Positions 40,398 through 43,871 of a DNA stretch of 43,871 bases are shown here, piece after piece; position 1 is the first letter of the stretch, and the number at the start of each line of letters is the position of its first letter. The notes below the pieces were generated by a model. That model was not told the origin of the DNA. It saw nothing but the letters and a program-made list of their open reading frames with translations, and did no database searches. The translations under genes and the position numbers were made by a program. Origin of the DNA: Comamonadaceae bacterium. GTDB lineage: Bacteria; Pseudomonadota; Gammaproteobacteria; Burkholderiales; Burkholderiaceae_C. The DNA is taken from the NCBI GenBank assembly GCA_947373105.1, contig CANBWK010000013.1, forward strand, positions 1 through 43,871. The letters run 5' to 3'.

Positions 40398-42783
40398 TCA
40401 ACCCGGCAACTTCCGATTCATTGGCAAGCACCGCCGCGCGGTCGAGCACAAACGCTTTGTGCTGGGTCAGGGCCGCTTTGCGGCAGACATCCAGAAAGTC
40501 GGCATGCTGCATGTGGCCCTGGTGGCCAGCCCGTATGCCAGCGCCAAGATTCTCTCGATCGATGCAAGCACTGCCCTGGCCATGCCCGGCGTGCACGCCG
40601 TTCTGACTGGCGAAGAGTTGCGCCAAAACACCGAACCCATGTTGCCCGGCGTCGATGCGCCGCAGGTGACCCGTTACCCCATGGCCTCGGACATGGCCCG
40701 CTATGCGGGCGAGTGGGTGGCCGCCGTGGTGGCAGAGACCCGCGCTCTGGCCGAAGACGCAGCCGAGTGGGTGGTGGTGAATTACGAAACCCAACCCCAC
40801 ATCGTTGACCCTGAAGCGGCCACCCAACTTGGGGCGCACTTGGTGCACCCCGCGCATGGCTCGAACGTGATTTTTCAACGCAAGTTTGTGTGGGGTCCGG
40901 TCGAGCAAGACTTTGCAGACTGCGAACACACGCTCAGTTACCGGGTACGCTGGTCGCGTAACGCCACCGTCCCCATCGAAACCTTTGCAGTGGCTTGCGA
41001 ATGGAGTGATGCCACCGGCGTGTTGGACGTTTGGGCGTCTATTCAAATGCCTAAGTTTCCCGACCAAATGGCCAAAGCACTGCGCCTGCCAGGCAATGCG
41101 GTGCGGGTGCATTTCGATGTCGATGTGGGCGGCAGTTATGGCGTCAAGCGCGGGCTGAAGCACAGTATTTTGGTGGGCTATCTCGCCCGTAAACTGGGCC
41201 GCCCTGTGCGCCTAGTGGAAGACCGAATTGAGAACATGCGCGGCGGTGATATGCAAGGCCCGGACCGCATTTTCGATGTGACACTGGGCTTTCAAAAGGA
41301 TGGGGTCTTGCGCAGCATGCGGATGCGGGCGCTTGACGACATCGGCGCGTACTCAGGCCGATCACCCTTGCAGTTGGGCAAACCCGTCGGAGCCATCGTA
41401 GGGCCCTACCGTATTCAAAGCGTCGAATACGAAGCCATTGCGGTCATGACCAACAAGACACCGCAAGAAGCGGTGCGCGGCTTTGGCCAGGCCCCCACGA
41501 ATTACGCGATTGAAACAGGCTTGGACAAAGTCGCCCGTTTTCTGAACATGGACCGCATTGAATTGCGCCGTCGGAATTTGATCGGTAAAGACGAATTTCC
41601 TTATCTGATTCCCAGCGGCACCCATTACGACTCAGGCGACTACGACTCGGTGTTGACCAAGGCGCTGGGCGCTGCGCCCTATGAAGATATCTTGGCACAG
41701 CGGGACGCCTTGCGGGCAAAGGGCTGGCTGGCTGGCATTGGCATCTCGACCTGTCTGGAACCTTCGGGTGGTAACTCATCGTTTGAACCTTTGTTCAACC
41801 CCAAAAACAAAACCACCACCTGGATGGATTCATGTCTGGTGCGCATTGACCTGTCGGGCGCGGTCACAGCCCTGATGGGCACTTCCTCTTCTGGTCAAGC
41901 GCATGAAACCATGGTCTCTACCGTGGTGGCTGAAATTTTGCACCGCGACCCGGAGAGCATTCGTGTGTTGCACGCCGACTCACTCAATGCCCTGCCTTCC
42001 AACAGTCCGGTGGGCAGTCGCATGGCCATCATGCTCGGCGGTGCGGCGGCTGGAGCCGCTAAAAAAATACGCGCCAAACTGCTGCGCATTGCCGCGCACA
42101 ACCTGCAGCTGCCCGAAGCCGACTTGGTCTACGAAGGCGGCCAGGTCAGCGCCCGCCACGATGCCAAGCGATGCCTGAGTTGGGACAGCTTGATCGAAAT
42201 TGCCCACCGTAACTACCACCTTTTGCCCGAAGGCATCGAGCCCGGTTTGCAAGAAAAGTTTGTCTGGGAAGTCCCCACCGGCGGCATGCTACCCACTGAA
42301 GATGGCCGGATTCAGATGTACCCTTGTCATTCGTTCGAGTCGCACATCATTTTGGCCAGCATCGACCCGGACACCTGCAAGGTGAGCATCCAACGCTACG
42401 TCTGCGGGCACGACTGCGGCGTGATGATCAGCCCCGACGTGGTGCACGGCATGACTTATGGCGGCATTGCCCACGGGCTGGGCGCTTCACTGATGGAAAA
42501 GTTTGCCTTCTCCGATGAAGGCCAGTTGATGTCCGGCACCTTCATGGACTACCTCTTGCCCAGCTCGGCCGAGGTGCCCGCCATCACTATCGTGGACCAC
42601 TGCACACCGTCACCACTCACTGAATTTGGCCAAAAAGGCTCCGGCGAAGCCGGTTACCTTGGCAGCCCTGCGGCCATTGCCAGCGCAGTCAACGACGCCC
42701 TGGCTGCTGTGGGTGCATCGATCGACATCCTGCCCATGACGCCGCAAGCCATCTGGTCCGCCCTGCAAAACAAAAGGATTTGA
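40390..42783 (+). CDS. Molybdenum hydroxylase large (Mo-cofactor) subunit
   Basis: A 797-residue aldehyde oxidase/xanthine-dehydrogenase-type large subunit that binds the Mo-cytosine (or related) cofactor and hydroxylates a substrate carbon with water. Visible elements are the N-terminal GQGRFAADI, the HFDVDVGGSYGVKRG Moco segment and GSGEAGYLG with the catalytic Glu near the C-terminus. The loop at 359-369 reads QEAVRGFGQAP, which lacks the Cys of the CO dehydrogenase active-site loop, so CO oxidation is unlikely and an organic or CoA-linked substrate is more likely. Start 40390 has AAGGA 7 nt upstream and overlaps the Fe-S subunit stop. Confidence 0.95.
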   Translation: MADQPGNFRFIGKHRRAVEHKRFVLGQGRFAADIQKVGMLHVALVASPYASAKILSIDASTALAMPGVHAVLTGEELRQNTEPMLPGVDAPQVTRYPMASDMARYAGEWVAAVVAETRALAEDAAEWVVVNYETQPHIVDPEAATQLGAHLVHPAHGSNVIFQRKFVWGPVEQDFADCEHTLSYRVRWSRNATVPIETFAVACEWSDATGVLDVWASIQMPKFPDQMAKALRLPGNAVRVHFDVDVGGSYGVKRGLKHSILVGYLARKLGRPVRLVEDRIENMRGGDMQGPDRIFDVTLGFQKDGVLRSMRMRALDDIGAYSGRSPLQLGKPVGAIVGPYRIQSVEYEAIAVMTNKTPQEAVRGFGQAPTNYAIETGLDKVARFLNMDRIELRRRNLIGKDEFPYLIPSGTHYDSGDYDSVLTKALGAAPYEDILAQRDALRAKGWLAGIGISTCLEPSGGNSSFEPLFNPKNKTTTWMDSCLVRIDLSGAVTALMGTSSSGQAHETMVSTVVAEILHRDPESIRVLHADSLNALPSNSPVGSRMAIMLGGAAAGAAKKIRAKLLRIAAHNLQLPEADLVYEGGQVSARHDAKRCLSWDSLIEIAHRNYHLLPEGIEPGLQEKFVWEVPTGGMLPTEDGRIQMYPCHSFESHIILASIDPDTCKVSIQRYVCGHDCGVMISPDVVHGMTYGGIAHGLGASLMEKFAFSDEGQLMSGTFMDYLLPSSAEVPAITIVDHCTPSPLTEFGQKGSGEAGYLGSPAAIASAVNDALAAVGASIDILPMTPQAIWSALQNKRI

Positions 42784-43593
42784 ATGATGCATGTTGAACA
42801 CCTTCGCGTTCAAGGCCCCGGTGGCCTGATCGCCGTACAAGCTCAAGGCCCTATGGAAGGCCCCGTTGTGCTGATGGCGCATTCGATTTTGGCATCCAGC
42901 ATGATGTGGTCAGCGCAAGCCACTTTGCTGGCCAATCAAGGCTATCGCGTGATTCGGGCAGACACCCGTGGCCACGGCGAGTCTGAAGCCAGTGCGGCAC
43001 CTTACAGCATGCAAGACCTTGGAAACGACAGCATCGCCTTGCTGGACGGCTTAAAGATCAACCGTGCCCATTACATCGGCTTGTCATTGGGCGGCATGAG
43101 CGGCTTTGGCCTGGGCATTCAACATCCGCATCGTTTCCTCAGCCTGGTACTGTGCGATACCCGTGCGGACATGACACCCGCTTTTGCCGCGCCCTGGGAT
43201 GAACGTATTGAATTGGCCCAAACGCAGGGTTGCCAGGCCTTGGCGCAAAGCACGGCCGAGCGCTGGTTTGGCGCAGCTTTTCTAGAATCGCATCCGGCCA
43301 TTGCATCGCAATTTATCAACACAATTGGCCATACCAGCGTGGCAGGCTTTGTCGGTTGCGCCCGGGCCATCCAGGGCCTGGACTATTTGACACAAGCCCC
43401 ACAAATCCGTGTGCCTACCACTTTGATAGTAGGCGCCAACGATGGTCCCTTACCTGCCACCATGCAAGACCTGCAAACCCGCATCACGGGCGCGGTGCTC
43501 GAAGTGATCCCCGGCGCCGGCCACCTGCCCAATATCGACCAGCCCGAGGCGTTCAACTCAGCGCTGCTGCGCCATTTTTCCAAATCATTTTGA
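42784..43593 (+). CDS. Alpha/beta hydrolase, 3-oxoadipate enol-lactonase-like
   Basis: A 269-residue alpha/beta hydrolase resembling PcaD-type enol-lactonases. The nucleophile elbow is GLSLGGM, the acid is in VGANDGPLP, and the His is in GAGHLPNIDQPE. The oxyanion region is MAHSILASSMMW. The gene starts immediately after the hydroxylase large-subunit stop, so it belongs to the same operon. In this setting it may hydrolyse a lactone or thioester formed after hydroxylation rather than beta-ketoadipate enol-lactone, since no other pca genes are seen. No signal peptide. Confidence 0.9.
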   Translation: MMHVEHLRVQGPGGLIAVQAQGPMEGPVVLMAHSILASSMMWSAQATLLANQGYRVIRADTRGHGESEASAAPYSMQDLGNDSIALLDGLKINRAHYIGLSLGGMSGFGLGIQHPHRFLSLVLCDTRADMTPAFAAPWDERIELAQTQGCQALAQSTAERWFGAAFLESHPAIASQFINTIGHTSVAGFVGCARAIQGLDYLTQAPQIRVPTTLIVGANDGPLPATMQDLQTRITGAVLEVIPGAGHLPNIDQPEAFNSALLRHFSKSF

Positions 43594-43603
43594 AGGACTT
43601 TCC

Positions 43604-43871
43604 ATGACCTCCCACCCCCACATACTGATGCAACAAGATGGCCGCGTATTGCGTATCCAGTTCAACCGTCCTGACGACAACGGTGTGTCGGATTCGATGG
43701 CCGGCGTGTTATCTGAAACCGTACTCAAAGCGCACGAGACATCAGACTGCGTCATCTTGTCCAGCATCGGCCCCGACTTTTGCACAGGCCGCATTCGCGA
43801 TGCCGGCACCCCCGCCTCGCCCGAAGCCTATACGCGCCGCCCGGAATACGACAATATCTTTAACAGCTATA
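43604..43871 (+). CDS. Crotonase-fold protein, partial (cut by window end)
   Basis: The first 89 residues of a crotonase-superfamily protein begin MTSHPHILMQQDGRVLRIQF, with the family's RIQFNRPDDNGVSDSM segment and the first oxyanion loop GPDFCTGRI in place of the usual FCAGxD. The ATG follows AAGGA by 8 nt and lies 10 bp after the hydrolase gene. The rest, including catalytic acids, lies outside the window. It would act on an acyl-CoA made after the hydroxylase step. Its loop variant suggests a hydrolase or unusual hydratase rather than a standard one. Confidence 0.85.
   Translation, partial: MTSHPHILMQQDGRVLRIQFNRPDDNGVSDSMAGVLSETVLKAHETSDCVILSSIGPDFCTGRIRDAGTPASPEAYTRRPEYDNIFNSY

Noticed and set aside
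40390..42783. Aerobic carbon monoxide dehydrogenase
   Set aside because: The active-site loop lacks the Cys expected for CoxL, and neighbouring genes are catabolic rather than cox maturation genes.

Overview
The window looks like a chromosomal segment of a betaproteobacterium of the order Burkholderiales, most likely a Comamonadaceae relative (Limnohabitans/Rhodoferax/Polaromonas type). This is inferred from gene content: a Bug/TctC-type binding protein, a zwf-gnd pair of the short 6-phosphogluconate dehydrogenase type, VF530 and DUF4936 proteins, CoxMSL-like hydroxylases, and dense UbiD/ThDP/crotonase catabolic genes. No tRNA, rRNA, CRISPR array, transposase or origin was seen.

Layout. (1) 1-3233, minus strand: an acyl-CoA degradation operon (SCP-x-type thiolase, two MaoC-fold hydratases, acyl-CoA dehydrogenase cut by the window edge). 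(2) 3234-8143: an accessory stretch with a gene-poor spacer, a HigB/HigA-like toxin-antitoxin pair, a truncated SPFH protein, a secreted tannase/feruloyl-esterase-family lipoprotein, a MarR regulator and 650 bp without genes. (3) 8144-14461, minus strand: an AraC regulator, zwf and gnd, preceded by an unusual four-gene cassette (YkgJ-type Cys-cluster protein, GNAT/Ate-like transferase, SET-domain methyltransferase, MinD/FlhG-like ATPase). (4) 14681-23540: crotonase; an FMO/TctC/ThDP-enzyme operon; divergent SDR, two coupled GST-family genes, a 2OG-Fe(II)-oxygenase-like protein and an HD-domain protein.

(5) 23761-26919, plus strand: a tight three-gene unit for an exported LVIVD propeller, a His-rich cupredoxin-like protein and a polytopic membrane protein starting with a conserved-looking HGFG motif after a predicted signal peptide. 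(6) 26916-30089: glycerol catabolism (glpD and divergent glpK). (7) 30114-37759, minus strand: nine closely spaced genes running UbiD decarboxylase, UbiX, DUF4936, a Tat-exported ThDP enzyme, cytochrome c, an exported CMD-fold protein, VF530, an aspartoacylase-like hydrolase and an RraA/HMG-aldolase-like protein. (8) 37881-43871: a LysR regulator divergent from a molybdenum hydroxylase operon (FAD, 2Fe-2S and Mo subunits), an alpha/beta hydrolase and a crotonase cut by the right edge.

How it fits together. Most of the window is a catabolic region for aromatic, heteroaromatic or branched acids feeding CoA thioester pathways. UbiD/UbiX, LysR, three-subunit hydroxylase and crotonase together resemble the furoate/furandicarboxylate (hmf) gene set, but this is inference. 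The most unusual parts are the four-gene YkgJ-GNAT-SET-MinD cassette, the exported ThDP enzyme next to a cytochrome c, and the LVIVD/cupredoxin/HGFG-membrane unit. All coordinates, motifs and start choices were read by eye; no searches were run.
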